Positions 25,160-32,980 of a DNA stretch of 60,213 nt are shown here, one piece after another. The DNA is taken from contig QHOS01000033.1 in assembly GCA_003219415.1 (NCBI GenBank), positions 1 to 60,213 of the forward strand. The letters are read 5' to 3'. The number at the start of each line of letters is the position of its first letter. Within the stretch, counting starts at the first letter, position 1. The DNA is from Verrucomicrobiota bacterium. Lineage in GTDB: Bacteria; Verrucomicrobiota; Verrucomicrobiia; Chthoniobacterales; UBA10450. Both the position numbers and the translations under genes were made by a program. The notes beneath the pieces were generated by a model that saw nothing but the letters and a program-made list of their open reading frames with translations, ran no database searches and was not told the origin of the DNA.

Positions 25160-25537
25160 CTATGCCGCTTTCTTGTTTTTCTTTTCGCGCGCGTCCTTTG
25201 CCTGATCGACAATCGATTTGAGCGCAGTCTCATCCGCGACCGCCAGATCGGCAAGAATTTTTCGGTCCAGGCCGATGCCTGCGGCTTTTAATCCTTCCGC
25301 GAGACGGCTGTAGGTCATTCCATTTGCCCGAGCAGCCGCGTTTAGCCGTTGAATCCAGAGATAGCGAAACGTGCGTTTACGCGTTTTACGATCGCGATAG
25401 GCCCAGTACTTGCCCTTCATGGTGGCGTCCTTCGCGTAGCGAAAGAGTTTTGAACGGCGTCCGCGGTAACCCTTGGCTTTTTCTAAGACTCGTTTGCGTC
25501 GCGCCCGGCTTGCCGGGGCATTTGTAGCTCTTGGCAT
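25160..25537 (-). CDS. rplT: 50S ribosomal protein L20
   Basis: 125 residues, basic, with the L20 signature (RVLEKAKGYRGRRSKLFRYA, then TMKGKYWAYRDRKTRKRTFR and WIQRLNAAARANGMTYSRL). L20 binds 23S rRNA early in 50S assembly and, in several bacteria, represses its own operon by binding the leader RNA. Here the usual upstream partners infC and rpmI are absent: the 266 bases before it hold no L35-like frame. A 9-bp inverted repeat sits in the leader. It reads towards pheS and pheT, the classic L20-PheST order. Confidence 0.95.
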   Translation of the reverse strand: MPRATNAPASRARRKRVLEKAKGYRGRRSKLFRYAKDATMKGKYWAYRDRKTRKRTFRYLWIQRLNAAARANGMTYSRLAEGLKAAGIGLDRKILADLAVADETALKSIVDQAKDAREKKNKKAA

Positions 25538-25572
25538 GGTTGTTTGCCCCGAATTGCTCCGGAGCTCCTCAT

Positions 25573-25621
25573 TCAGCGAGTCGTTTGTTCCACTATCGAT
25601 CTTCGCGACCTCACTCGCTGA
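25573..25621 (-). promoter_or_regulatory. Inverted repeat in the rplT leader
   Basis: Perfect 9-bp arms (25573-25581 tcagcgagt, 25613-25621 actcgctga) with a 31-base loop, 36 bases upstream of the rplT start. A smaller palindrome, ggagctcc, lies at 25561-25568. The position suits an autoregulatory leader bound by L20, but the sequence has not been compared with known L20 leaders. Confidence 0.4.
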
Positions 25622-25732
25622 TACAGTCCCGTTGCACGGAACCAGGTGCGCAGATCGTCACGACGCGGCAGCGCCGAGCGACGAACAATAAGTAGCGAGT
25701 CGAGAATGACAACTGCTTTCTGCAGAGGCGGA

Positions 25733-25798
25733 CGTTGAAGCGTTGAAGTGTTTAAGCGGGTCGATTACGTCACGCTTCAACTCTTTAACCCTTCAACG
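25733..25798. repeat. Large inverted repeat before the CHASE2 cyclase gene
   Basis: 27-base arms (25733-25759, 25772-25798) complementary at 23 of 27 positions with a 12-base loop. Words such as acgttgaag and cttcaac recur within each arm. It ends 5 bases before the GTG start of the cyclase, so it would fold over the ribosome site. Related words occur at 13963-13988 before the glycosyltransferase start. Confidence 0.7.
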
Positions 25799-25803
25799 TT
25801 TTA

Positions 25804-27927
25804 GTGCTAGATTCCGCCGGCATGCACTGGCTCGGGCGTCATCGTCTCCTGGTCCTCGCTCTCATTTGCGTTTTTTGCACGGGCTTGATTCTTTCCGGTC
25901 ATTTTTTCCCAGGCGTTCCATTCATCTCGGCGCCGTGGCGCGGTGAACAGAGTTTTGAGGACTTCCTTCGGCGGGAAGGCCGGAAGACGCCTGCGCCAGC
26001 CGATTTTGTTTTCCTCGGGATCGACCAAAGCACATTGCAATTGCCGCCGCTGACTGCTGAAGAAATTGCGGGCAACCGCGCGTTTCAACTGATGACCGAG
26101 AAGCCGTTCCCGTGGTCACGTGAAGTATGGGCGCTTTTGCTTGATCGGTTGTTCGCCGCGGGCGCGCGTGTGGTCATCTTCGACATGATCTTTAATCCGC
26201 CTAACGACGGTGATCCAGCATTTCATGCCGCGCTTGATCGTTACCACGATAAGGTCGTGCTTGGCGCTAATTTCGACATGGCCAACGCGGCCCAGGCCGT
26301 CACGCCAAACAATACGCTGATTCCCCCGCCGCAATTGCAGGACGATCGCGTCGGGTTCGTGAATTTCTGGGCTGACCAAATCGACGGAAAAATCCGCGCC
26401 GTGACTTATCGCGTGACCGATCGGGAGCTCGCCGATTTGCCGCCCGACCCAAGCGAAGAAGTTTATCAATCTCTTTCGGCTCGCGGATTGGCCAAAATTG
26501 GTCACGCGAACGATGTGCCGCGTGATTTTCGTGGTCACATGATTCGTTTCACGTCGCCGGACGCGTTTGCGCCCCGCCCGCTCTACGAAGTTTTCGATCC
26601 AAAGTTTTGGCATTCCAATTACGCTGATGGCGCGTTTTTTAAGGATAAGATTGTAATGGTCGGTGCGTCAGCGCAGGTGATGCACGACGTTTTCGATACG
26701 CCTATGGACCCAACTACATTGGGTCCCGCGCTTCATTTGCAGGCAATGGCTGCGGCGATGAACCACGAATTTTTGCGGCCCACGCCGGCGAAAACCGGCC
26801 TCGCGCTAGTAGGCGCAGGGGGGCTGGTGGCGTGGTCGTTAGTCTCCTTTTTGCGTAAGCCCCTGTTTTGCGTCGGTACGCTGGTTTTGACTACAGCTGC
26901 ATATCTCGGCGCAGCACGATTGTCTTACGACCAAACAGGGCTCCTGCTTCTCACGGTTCCTGTGCTTTCCGCGCTGCTTCTAAGCGGATTATTTTCGCTC
27001 GGTTTGGAATACGCGATCGAGCGGCTCGAGAAATTACGCACCCGGCGGACGCTTGAGCGTTATGTCTCGAAAAATTTAGTCAAGGAAGTCCTCGAAAATC
27101 CTGACAGCTATTACAGCTCACTTCGCGGGGTCCGCGTCCCTGCGACGGTACTGTTCTCGGATTTGATTGGTTTCACCACGTTATCGGAAAAAGCCGATCC
27201 CGAGGCGCTAGTCTCGCAACTTAATGAATATCTCAGCCGCATGACCTCCGTTGTTTTCAGTAATGGTGGGACGCTCGATAAATTTATCGGCGACGCGATC
27301 ATGGCTGTGTGGGGGAACGTGCGCAGTTTTGGCATGGCGCAGGACGCGAAAAATTGCGCGCGCGCGGCGCTGGCGATGCGGTGCGAGCTGAAGAAGCTCA
27401 ATCAAAAATGGCGCGAAGAGGGCCGCATGGGGCTCGGCATGGGCATTGGCATCAATCAAGGCGAAGTGGTCGTCGGCAATATTGGTTCGCACGAGCGGAT
27501 GGATCCCACAGTCATCGGTGACTCGGTTAATTTGGCGTCGCGGCTGGAGGGGCTCACGCGAATTTATGGCGTGGATATTCTTGTTGGCGCCTCAGCGGCT
27601 GAATTGACGCGTGACGAGGTTCATCTTCGCTCGGTTGCCCGCGTGCAGGTAAAAGGCAAAAGCAAACCGGTGGATGTTTTCACTTTCATTGGTGGACGAA
27701 ACGAAGAGGTCGACCCAGAATTCTTGAAGTGGCTCGAAACGTACGAGGAGGGACTGGAGCTATTTCGGGCACGCGATTTTACTGAGGCCAAGATTCTGTT
27801 TTCTCGTTTCCTGGAATTTTATCCGGACGACTTACTGGCCAAGATGTATCTCAATCGCGCTCTCGAATACGAAAAGGCCCCGCCGGATGAAGCGTGGGAC
27901 GCGGTAGAGGTATTTGAGAAAAAATAA
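25804..27927 (+). CDS. CHASE2-domain class III adenylate cyclase
   Basis: 707-residue membrane sensor cyclase. An N-terminal membrane segment (RLLVLALICVFCTGLILSG) leads to an extracytoplasmic CHASE2 domain (about residues 40-320), three membrane helices (about 325-405), then a class III nucleotide cyclase domain (about 440-620). Metal-binding FSDLIGFTTLSEKAD, KFIGDAIMAVWG and the GDSVNLASRLEG helix are intact. The residue before IGD is Thr (PTVIGDSVN), as in the class IIIb, bicarbonate-responsive group, so cAMP is the likely product. The C-terminal 100 residues look like one or two TPR-type helices. Start GTG 25804 or ATG 25822. The signal sensed by CHASE2 is unknown. Confidence 0.9.
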   Translation: MLDSAGMHWLGRHRLLVLALICVFCTGLILSGHFFPGVPFISAPWRGEQSFEDFLRREGRKTPAPADFVFLGIDQSTLQLPPLTAEEIAGNRAFQLMTEKPFPWSREVWALLLDRLFAAGARVVIFDMIFNPPNDGDPAFHAALDRYHDKVVLGANFDMANAAQAVTPNNTLIPPPQLQDDRVGFVNFWADQIDGKIRAVTYRVTDRELADLPPDPSEEVYQSLSARGLAKIGHANDVPRDFRGHMIRFTSPDAFAPRPLYEVFDPKFWHSNYADGAFFKDKIVMVGASAQVMHDVFDTPMDPTTLGPALHLQAMAAAMNHEFLRPTPAKTGLALVGAGGLVAWSLVSFLRKPLFCVGTLVLTTAAYLGAARLSYDQTGLLLLTVPVLSALLLSGLFSLGLEYAIERLEKLRTRRTLERYVSKNLVKEVLENPDSYYSSLRGVRVPATVLFSDLIGFTTLSEKADPEALVSQLNEYLSRMTSVVFSNGGTLDKFIGDAIMAVWGNVRSFGMAQDAKNCARAALAMRCELKKLNQKWREEGRMGLGMGIGINQGEVVVGNIGSHERMDPTVIGDSVNLASRLEGLTRIYGVDILVGASAAELTRDEVHLRSVARVQVKGKSKPVDVFTFIGGRNEEVDPEFLKWLETYEEGLELFRARDFTEAKILFSRFLEFYPDDLLAKMYLNRALEYEKAPPDEAWDAVEVFEKK

Positions 27928-27933
27928 GAAGCG

Positions 27934-27988
27934 CGGATTACGCGGATATTTTATCACGAATTGTTATCCGTGAAATCCGCGTAATCCG
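27934..27988. repeat. Perfect 14-bp inverted repeat between cyclase and mpl
   Basis: cggattacgcggat (27934-27947) and its exact complement (27975-27988) flank a 27-base loop. It begins 6 bases after the cyclase stop and ends 16 bases before the mpl start. No T-run follows. Confidence 0.75.
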
Positions 27989-28004
27989 TGGTTTCTTCTC
28001 CCGC

Positions 28005-29396
28005 GTGAAGGAAGCGCCGAAGAAATTTCATTTCCTTGGGATTTGCGGCACGGCCATGGCGTCGGTGGCGGCAGCGCTCAAGGAGCGCGGATTCAAGGTC
28101 ACTGGATCGGACGAAAATGCGTATCCGCCGATGTCGACTTTTCTTCAGGAAAAGGACATCTCGTTAAGAGAGGGGTATTGCGCGGAAAATATCCCTGCCG
28201 ATGCAGACGTAGTGGTGATCGGCAACGCGATGAAGCGTGGCAATCCGGAAGTAGAAGCCGTGCTGAACAGAAAGCTCCTTTACCTTTCGCTCCCGGAGGT
28301 GCTGAAAAATTATTTTTTGCGCGGCCGCCATAATCTTGTTGTTACCGGGACGCACGGTAAAACAACGACAACAGCGCTACTCACCTGGATCATGGAAAAA
28401 GCCGGGCTCAAACCCGGTTACGTCATCGGCGGACTCCCGAAAAACCTTGGCCAGGGCGCGCGTCTGAATGATTCGAAGTATTTCGTGATCGAAGGCGACG
28501 AGTACGATTCAGCCTTTTTCGACAAGCGTTCGAAATTTATTCATTACCTGCCGGAGCTGCTGATCATAAACAACATCGAGTTTGATCACGCGGATATCTT
28601 CAACAACCTCGATGAGATCAAGCTCAGCTTTCGGCGTTTGCTCAACATCGTTCCTCGCAACGGCATGGTGCTGGTGAATGGCGACGATGCTAATTGCGTT
28701 GAGGTCGCAAGAGATTGTCTTGCACAGATGATTGAAGTGGGTTTCTCGAAGAATTGCGCGCAGCGAATCCGTGATGTTGCCTCCTCGGCTGAAGGTTCCA
28801 GATTTAAGCTTGGAGATGAGACGTTCGAGATTCCGCTCGTAGGCGAATTTAATGTGCACAACGCTGCGATGGCTGCGATGGCAGCGAGGTTTTACGATGT
28901 GCCGAAGGCAAAAATCGACAACGCGTTTAAGACTTTTGCCGGGATCGCCAGGCGGCAGGAACTCCGCGGGGAGGCCCGGGGGGTGAAGGTGATCGACGAT
29001 TTCGGTCATCATCCTACCGCGATCGCATACACCTTGGAAGCATTGCGCCATCGCTATCGAGGAAGTCGGCTGTGGGCTGTCTTCGAACCGCGCTCCAACA
29101 CAACGCGTCGCGCAATCTTTCAACAACAGCTTCCCGACGCGTTGAAGTTAGCCGATGGAGTTTTCATTGCCCAGGTCGCCAAGCTGGAACAGATCCCTGA
29201 AAAAGAGCGATTAAATCCCGAAAGAGTTGTGGCTGCGATTGCCAAGGCGGGCCGCCCTGCGTTTTACGAGCGGAACGCCGATACGATTGTGGATCGAATC
29301 GTTCCGATGCTGCGGGCAAATGACGTCGTTGCGGTTTTCAGCAATGGCGGGTTTGATAATATCCACGAGAAGCTTCTAACCAGGTTAAAAAGTTAA
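28005..29396 (+). CDS. mpl: UDP-MurNAc:L-Ala-gamma-D-Glu-meso-DAP ligase (murein tripeptide recycling)
   Basis: 463 residues. Cytosolic Mur-ligase family enzyme that reattaches recycled tripeptide to UDP-MurNAc. The start FHFLGICGTAMASVAAALKE is the Mpl/MurC Rossmann motif, followed by TGSDENAYPP, the ATP loop VVTGTHGKTTTTALL, the NNIEFDHADIFN segment and, in the C-terminal domain, VIDDFGHHPTAI. The IxGxxGT start with the short N-domain and the EGDEYDSAFFDKRSKF segment are the Mpl form rather than MurC. Start GTG 28005. Its presence implies that the cell recycles its wall peptides. Confidence 0.92.
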   Translation: MKEAPKKFHFLGICGTAMASVAAALKERGFKVTGSDENAYPPMSTFLQEKDISLREGYCAENIPADADVVVIGNAMKRGNPEVEAVLNRKLLYLSLPEVLKNYFLRGRHNLVVTGTHGKTTTTALLTWIMEKAGLKPGYVIGGLPKNLGQGARLNDSKYFVIEGDEYDSAFFDKRSKFIHYLPELLIINNIEFDHADIFNNLDEIKLSFRRLLNIVPRNGMVLVNGDDANCVEVARDCLAQMIEVGFSKNCAQRIRDVASSAEGSRFKLGDETFEIPLVGEFNVHNAAMAAMAARFYDVPKAKIDNAFKTFAGIARRQELRGEARGVKVIDDFGHHPTAIAYTLEALRHRYRGSRLWAVFEPRSNTTRRAIFQQQLPDALKLADGVFIAQVAKLEQIPEKERLNPERVVAAIAKAGRPAFYERNADTIVDRIVPMLRANDVVAVFSNGGFDNIHEKLLTRLKS

Positions 29397-29450
29397 AAGT
29401 GTTACAAAGTTAAAAAGTAGCGCCCAATTCAACGTTCTAACTTTTTAACT
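29392..29450. repeat. A/T-rich dispersed repeat, copy 2, with inverted repeat after mpl
   Basis: 29392-29415 matches 12614-12637 at 21 of 24 positions. It overlaps the mpl stop. Just after it, agttaaaaagt (29408-29418) and actttttaact (29440-29450) form perfect 11-bp arms with a 21-base loop. Being between convergent genes it may act as a two-way terminator. Confidence 0.6.
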
Positions 29451-29452
29451 GA

Positions 29453-29932
29453 TTACTTCGGCGGCGAAGCCGCGCTTGTATGATCGTGCACAATTCGCCA
29501 GCCTTCCGGGAGGCGTTTGAGAATGAGGGTAAACCGGCCGTGCGGCTGGTCGTTTGCACGCTTCAGTTTCCAACGTCCTGAGGCCACCGCGGAATCAGAT
29601 GATAACAGAGTGATTTCAAGGTCAGAAAACGTGAGCGTTCCCATCTTCGCGCGACTGGAATATTTTTTCCTGTAACGATCGCGCACTGTTTGCCAGCCGC
29701 GTCTGATTGTGTCTTCTGAAATAAAGACAGTCGATGCCGAGCGGGCGTATCCGTTCATAAATCCGTCGATATCGCCCCGGTTCCAACCATCCTGCTGTGC
29801 CTGAAGGACAGACCGAATCTGAGTAAGCGTATTTGCGGTTTGTTTGGGCGCGGCGAAGACAGTGATCGCGATGAAGATACAAGAAGTGATTGCGATCCAG
29901 CGCGCTCTACCCAGACTTACAGGACTGATCAT
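29453..29932 (-). CDS. Secreted NTF2-like (SnoaL/DUF4440) protein
   Basis: 159 residues from ATG 29932; an in-frame ATG at 29992 would add 20 residues before the signal peptide. The hydrophobic segment (WIAITSCIFIAITVFA) suggests export. The rest is an NTF2-like cone: QIRSVLQAQQDGWNRGDIDG, a helix-strand pair, and the closing strands VASGRWKLKR and GRFTLILKRLPEGWRIVHDH, typical of DUF4440/SnoaL_3 proteins. Such domains bind small molecules or are structural; no function can be given. Convergent with mpl, divergent from the secretin. Confidence 0.82.
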   Translation of the reverse strand: MISPVSLGRARWIAITSCIFIAITVFAAPKQTANTLTQIRSVLQAQQDGWNRGDIDGFMNGYARSASTVFISEDTIRRGWQTVRDRYRKKYSSRAKMGTLTFSDLEITLLSSDSAVASGRWKLKRANDQPHGRFTLILKRLPEGWRIVHDHTSAASPPK

Positions 29933-30019
29933 TTGCAGCGACGGCAATCTCTTGTAAACTAGGTGCCCTGCCGCGTCCAGCTTGAGCATCAAAGGATCGT
30001 TTCAACGAAGGGAAATATT

Positions 30020-32401
30020 TTGACGGGTCTCATAAATGCACTAGCGTCGGCCATCCATTTAAATAAGGCTGTGCACCGCTTTTTCTGCATCGCGACGCTC
30101 GTGCTTGCCAGCGCGACCGCAGCCTCGGCTCAGAGCAAGCTGGGGCGTCCCGAGTCATCTCCTACTTCCCAGATGGGGAACCCGCCGCCGGCAGAAGCGC
30201 CGGCTCCTCCCCCTCCAAACGCCCCCGCTATGGTTCGGCTTCAATTCCCGAATAGCGATGTTGTCGATGTGCTGCACCTCTACGAGCAGCTCACGGGGAA
30301 GAAGTTGGTGATGGATAATTTCGTGCAGGGGAAGGTGAACATTTTCATCGCCAAAGACGTGTCGCGCGAAGAAGCCATCAAAATCATCGAGATGAGTATG
30401 TCCCTGAACGGAATCTCTCTCGTTCCGGCTGGCCGCGACCTGTTAGACGTGGTGGGAGCGGGTCAAAATCCTCGAAAAGCGCCGGTGCCAATCGTTTCCG
30501 ATCTGGCAGATATCCCGTCGGGAAATCCGGTGATCAGTTTCCTCTTCCGATTGCAGTATGCGGATCCTCAGGAACTCCAACAAGTCTTGATGGCATATTT
30601 TCAGGGAAGCTCGGGGACGATCAATATTCTCGCCTTGCCGAAAGCATCCGCTCTGCTGGTGACGCAAAACGCCGATATCATCCGGCAGCTTGCCAGTGTG
30701 ATTAGCCAGGTGGATGTGGCGCCGGCCGAAGTGGTGAGTGAGTTTATCAAGCTCGACCGCGCCGACGCGAGCAAAGTCTGCGACATGCTCAAGGACATTT
30801 TCGAAAAGGGCACCGAATCGCCCACTCAGCCGGGTGTCCGCAGAGTGAACATGCCAGCGGCGGTTCCGCAACCGCAGCAAGTTGAAGGTGCCGGATTGGG
30901 CGTGCTGTCCGAGGAAGCGATCATCGTGGGGAAAATCAAACTTACTCCTGACGTGCGCACCAACCGGATCCACGTCGTGACGCGCCCAATCAACATGCCT
31001 TTCATCCGTGAACTGATTCATGAATTCGACGCTAATGTTGAGTTTGCAAAACCAGTCACTCGCTATTTGAAATACATTTCAGCCGGTGACGTTCTGCCGG
31101 TATTGGTGCAAGCATTAACGGAGCCCGGCACGGAGGGCGCTGGAGCTGGCGGATTGCCAGGTGGCGGACTGCCTGGTGCAAGTCCACAACCGCAACGCGG
31201 TCCGAGTCCCTCTTATGGCGGCAGAGGCGGTGGTGCGGACCTGACCGGCACGAGTGGCACATCCAGCACGGCAGGCGGTGGCAGCACGCTGAATATTTCC
31301 GAGGAACTCTCGACGCAGCCGGTAAACACCACTCCGCAAGCAGTCACCGTGGGTAATTCCAAGCTCATCGCCGATCAGCGCGCCAATTCGATCATTGTTC
31401 TGGGAAACCGCGAAGTTGTGGTGAAAGTGGAGAAGATTCTGGATGAAATGGACGTCGCGGCGCCGCAAGTTGCGCTGAGCACAGTTGTCGGGCAATTGAG
31501 CCTCAGCAACGACGAGGAATTCGGCGCCGATTACTTTGCAAAGTACCACAACAGATTCGTAGGCACTTCGACTAACAACGGGGTATTTAGCGGCAATAAC
31601 CCGGGAATTCCCGCTACCGCTGTTATGGATCCGTCCAAGATTATCAACTTCAGCAAAATCCTTAAAAATGCGGCTACCGGCACGAATGTCTATGTGGCGG
31701 CAGGCGACGCATTCGCAGCCATAGTGCACCTGCTTGAGCAGACAGGTAAGTTCAAAATCATTTCGCGACCCACGGTCTTCACGAGCAACAATAAGAAAGC
31801 TATCATTGCTTCAGGTCAGGAGGTTCCCGTGCCGGTGAGCACTCTGACCAATGCCACGAGCACGCTCAACGTTGGCTCGATCCAATCGAGTATCGAGTAC
31901 AAGAAGGTTGCGCTTCAGCTCGAGGTAGTCCCGCTTATTAACGCGGAGAAACAAGTGTCGCTTGATATTCTTCAGAAGATCGACTCGTTGGGTGAGAACA
32001 AAATTATCAGTGGAAACGTGGTCCCCGCAATTAACACTCGGTACATTCGCACGAATGTTTCCGCGCCAAACAAAGCAACCATTGTTTTGGGCGGGTTGAT
32101 CGAAGACAATAAACAAAAAAATTCCAACGGCATTCCTTATCTTTCTCGTATCCCGTATCTGGGTGCGGCTTTTCGCAGTACAAAGGTGAGTGTGATCCGT
32201 ACGGAACTAATCGTTCTAATGCGCCCAGAGGTCACGCTGACTAAACTGGATGCTTATCGGATTCGACAGAAACAAGAGGACAGGACACATTTTGGGCCTG
32301 AACTCGAGCAGGACGATTGCCCGGATTGTCCCAAGCCAAGGGAAGGTAAACAGTTAACCTTGCCACCGCCCGATATTCCCGAACCGAAAGATATAAGGTA
32401 A
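30020..32401 (+). CDS. GspD/PilQ-family outer-membrane secretin
   Basis: About 793 residues. Signal peptide (HRFFCIATLVLASATAASAQ), a Pro-rich linker, an N0 domain (VRLQFPNSDVVDVLHLYEQL), N1-N3 repeats (for instance VISQVDVAPAEVVSEFIKLD), a Gly/Ser-rich loop at about 370-430, then the C-terminal secretin domain with VPVSTLTN, a VALQLEVVPLINAEKQVSLD strand, IVLGGLIEDN and IPYLSRIPYLGAAFRS. It forms the outer-membrane ring of a type II secretion or type IV pilus machine; the gene order here does not tell which. I prefer TTG 30020 because AAGGGA lies 6 bases upstream; GTG 29963 and GTG 30071 are alternatives. A GspE/PilB ATPase lies two genes on. Confidence 0.9.
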   Translation: MTGLINALASAIHLNKAVHRFFCIATLVLASATAASAQSKLGRPESSPTSQMGNPPPAEAPAPPPPNAPAMVRLQFPNSDVVDVLHLYEQLTGKKLVMDNFVQGKVNIFIAKDVSREEAIKIIEMSMSLNGISLVPAGRDLLDVVGAGQNPRKAPVPIVSDLADIPSGNPVISFLFRLQYADPQELQQVLMAYFQGSSGTINILALPKASALLVTQNADIIRQLASVISQVDVAPAEVVSEFIKLDRADASKVCDMLKDIFEKGTESPTQPGVRRVNMPAAVPQPQQVEGAGLGVLSEEAIIVGKIKLTPDVRTNRIHVVTRPINMPFIRELIHEFDANVEFAKPVTRYLKYISAGDVLPVLVQALTEPGTEGAGAGGLPGGGLPGASPQPQRGPSPSYGGRGGGADLTGTSGTSSTAGGGSTLNISEELSTQPVNTTPQAVTVGNSKLIADQRANSIIVLGNREVVVKVEKILDEMDVAAPQVALSTVVGQLSLSNDEEFGADYFAKYHNRFVGTSTNNGVFSGNNPGIPATAVMDPSKIINFSKILKNAATGTNVYVAAGDAFAAIVHLLEQTGKFKIISRPTVFTSNNKKAIIASGQEVPVPVSTLTNATSTLNVGSIQSSIEYKKVALQLEVVPLINAEKQVSLDILQKIDSLGENKIISGNVVPAINTRYIRTNVSAPNKATIVLGGLIEDNKQKNSNGIPYLSRIPYLGAAFRSTKVSVIRTELIVLMRPEVTLTKLDAYRIRQKQEDRTHFGPELEQDDCPDCPKPREGKQLTLPPPDIPEPKDIR

Positions 32402-32414
32402 ACTTCGTTCTCGA

Positions 32415-32822
32415 ATGAAACGGATAGCTCTTGCCGTAATTCTTGGTCTTAGCGCGACCATCACGCGGGCTGACGATTACGCGATTATCGACGACATTTG
32501 GCGATCGACCGATCCATTGGCTCAACGAGACGAATACGGTCTGCTCCACCAGGGGAAAGATGTCAATGCAACTGACTTCGCGCCACGTTACAAGTGGCGA
32601 TGGGTTTACTACTTCAAGGCCAACGAACAACTCATCTTGCAACCGGCTTACGTAGGCTCGATGCAAACAGCGTTACGCCGACTTGGCTACTATTGCGGCC
32701 CCGTTGACGGAGTATTCACTCCGCAGGTGGCCGAAGCCATCGCGCGGCTGCAAAAGAATTCTTCCATGCGCGTCACGGGGACACTCACCGATCCCGTGCG
32801 ACGAGCGTTGCACATGCCGTGA
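32415..32822 (+). CDS. Small secreted peptidoglycan-binding protein
   Basis: 135 residues. A short signal peptide (RIALAVILGLSATITRAD) and a region of unknown fold with Asp/Trp/Tyr residues lead into a PG_binding_1 domain (about residues 75-132: MQTALRRLGYYCGPVDGVFT, then PQVAEAIARLQK and the closing TGTLTDPVRRAL). It should sit in the periplasm bound to peptidoglycan. It begins 13 bases after the secretin stop, so the two are very likely one operon; a role in fixing the secretin to the wall is an inference from position. Confidence 0.83.
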   Translation: MKRIALAVILGLSATITRADDYAIIDDIWRSTDPLAQRDEYGLLHQGKDVNATDFAPRYKWRWVYYFKANEQLILQPAYVGSMQTALRRLGYYCGPVDGVFTPQVAEAIARLQKNSSMRVTGTLTDPVRRALHMP

Positions 32823-32980
32823 CAAAAGATGGAGGCGGAGCTCCGCGACGCCTGAATCTCATTGCCGCGTAATATCCGTACCCACGCATTATACGTGAAA
32901 GCGCTTGCGAAATGTCCTAAATCGGCTTCATTCGAACGCTTCCAGTTCTGCGTTGTCGATTCTACTGAACGCTGGGCCTC

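Noticed and set aside
28509-29126. Minus-strand frame of 205 codons
   Set aside because: It lies opposite mpl, with no domain and no ribosome site.
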